Under the pieces are notes generated by a model. The model was not told where the DNA came from. It was given only the letters and a program-made list of their open reading frames with translations, and did no database searches. A stretch of DNA of 6,899 nt, taken from a bacterium (lineage in GTDB: Bacteria > Patescibacteriota > Minisyncoccia > Minisyncoccales > CG1-02-41-26). A program made the position numbers and the translations under genes. This document shows, in pieces, positions 6,143 to 6,899 of this stretch. The stretch lies in contig JAUWYS010000016.1 in assembly GCA_030615715.1 (NCBI GenBank), forward strand, positions 1 through 6,899. Direction: 5' to 3'. How positions within the stretch are numbered: position 1 is the stretch's first letter; every line of letters starts with the position of its first letter.

Positions 6143-6899
6143 ATGCTTAATGTTTTTTCGCAAAAATCAGAGGTCTTCGGCCTGGATATTTCCGACCTCT
6201 CTATAAGAATGGCAAAACTTGCCAAAAAAGGAGACAGTTTGAGATTGGCTTCTTTTGACACCTGGACAATTCCTCCAGGAATTATTGAAGAGGGCGAGAT
6301 TAAAGACAAAAAAACCCTTTCCCAAATAATTAAAAAATCTCTAAGTAAGGTTCGGGGGGAGAAGATAAAACTGAAGTCAGTAGTATGTTCTTTACCCGAA
6401 GAAAAATCCTTTTTAGACGTTATTCAGCTTCCCCAGATTAAGAAAGAGGAGCTTCGGACCGCCGTAGGTTATGAAATAGAAAATTATATTCCTTTGCCTC
6501 TCAAGGAAGTCTATTTTGACTGTGAAGTTATCAAGCCAGTTTCCAATCATCCCAAGAATCTGGAGGTTTTAATTACCGCCACTCCCAAAAAGATAGTTGA
6601 TTCTTATCTTGAGGTTTTGAAAATGGGAGGACTTCGACCGCGAGTATTTGAAGTTGAATGTTTATCCATAGCCAGAGCTCTGGTTCCGGGAGTAAAAAGT
6701 TTAAAGCCCCTTTTACTCATTGATTTTGGTGGAACCAGAACCACCTTTATTATCTTCTCGGGCCGAAGTTTGAGATTCACTTCCACCATTCCGATTTCTT
6801 CTCAAAAATTAACTGAGAGCATTTCCAAGACATTGAAAATTGATTTGAAAAAAGCTGAAAAATTAAAGTGGCAGCACGGTTTAGGGAAAGAAAAAAAAG
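6143..6899 (+). CDS. pilM: PilM, actin-like type IV pilus alignment protein, 3'-truncated by the window edge
   Basis: Cytoplasmic actin/FtsA-fold ATP-binding protein that binds the N-terminal tail of PilN and links the PilB/PilC motor to the PilN-PilO alignment complex. 252 codons are visible with no stop; PilM is usually about 350 residues, so roughly 100 are missing. The phosphate-1 loop is FGLDIS (12-17) and the phosphate-2 loop LLIDFGGTRTT (191-201). The PilM signature AVGYEIENYIPLPLKEVYFD lies at 107-126. The ATG at 6143 places FGLDIS at the usual distance from the N-terminus. It starts 16 nt after the preceding stop and has its own likely promoter. PilM is a hallmark of T4aP-like systems; its T2SS counterpart is the cytoplasmic part of GspL, which is fused to a membrane segment. 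pilN and pilO are expected just downstream. The visible part ends in an A8 run (6891-6898). Confidence 0.94.
   Translation, partial: MLNVFSQKSEVFGLDISDLSIRMAKLAKKGDSLRLASFDTWTIPPGIIEEGEIKDKKTLSQIIKKSLSKVRGEKIKLKSVVCSLPEEKSFLDVIQLPQIKKEELRTAVGYEIENYIPLPLKEVYFDCEVIKPVSNHPKNLEVLITATPKKIVDSYLEVLKMGGLRPRVFEVECLSIARALVPGVKSLKPLLLIDFGGTRTTFIIFSGRSLRFTSTIPISSQKLTESISKTLKIDLKKAEKLKWQHGLGKEKK

Noticed and set aside
6604..6789. Minus-strand frame within pilM
   Set aside because: Opposite the conserved phosphate-2 region of PilM; shadow.
6891..6898. A8 run as a programmed frameshift site
   Set aside because: No downstream sequence is available to show an alternative frame or stimulatory structure; simple A-rich Lys codons explain it.

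Overview
The window is one stretch of a type IV pilus (T4P) / type II secretion-like assembly locus, with every gene on the + strand. The best guess at the host is a Candidate Phyla Radiation (Patescibacteria) bacterium, probably Parcubacteria-like. Reasons: pilB-pilC runs straight into a cluster of pilin-like genes and then pilM, the packing is very tight (0 to 23 nt gaps or overlaps, apart from one spacer), the coding strand is A-rich and Lys-rich, and the prepilin proteins look like those I recall from that group. Both TGA and TAG are used as ordinary stops, which argues against the UGA-glycine code of Gracilibacteria/Absconditabacteria. The taxonomic call is inference.

Layout: (1) 2-1495, the PilB/GspE-type assembly ATPase, cut off by the left edge. 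(2) 1496-2710, the PilC/GspF-type inner-membrane platform, whose ATG directly follows the pilB stop. (3) 2711-2917, a GC-richer 207-nt spacer holding an unrecognised 51-codon ORF (2770-2925) that carries the only clear gene-start Shine-Dalgarno in the window and overlaps the next gene by 8 nt. (4) 2918-3808, a GspH-like prepilin with an extra C-terminal domain. (5) 3805-4287, a PilV/GspI-like prepilin. (6) 4311-4841, a PilW/GspJ-like prepilin. (7) 4861-6126, a large PilX/GspK-like prepilin with a beta-repeat body. (8) 6143-6899, PilM, cut off by the right edge and preceded by a promoter placed for a leaderless transcript.

Together these encode the motor, the platform, four minor (pseudo)pilins that would form a fibre tip or initiation complex, and the cytoplasmic actin-like PilM that would link the motor to PilN/PilO, expected just downstream. 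The order matches gspE-F-(G)-H-I-J-K-L of type II secretion. The major pilin position (gspG) holds the spacer with the small ORF instead. No RNA genes, CRISPR arrays, insertion sequences or convincing terminators were seen.
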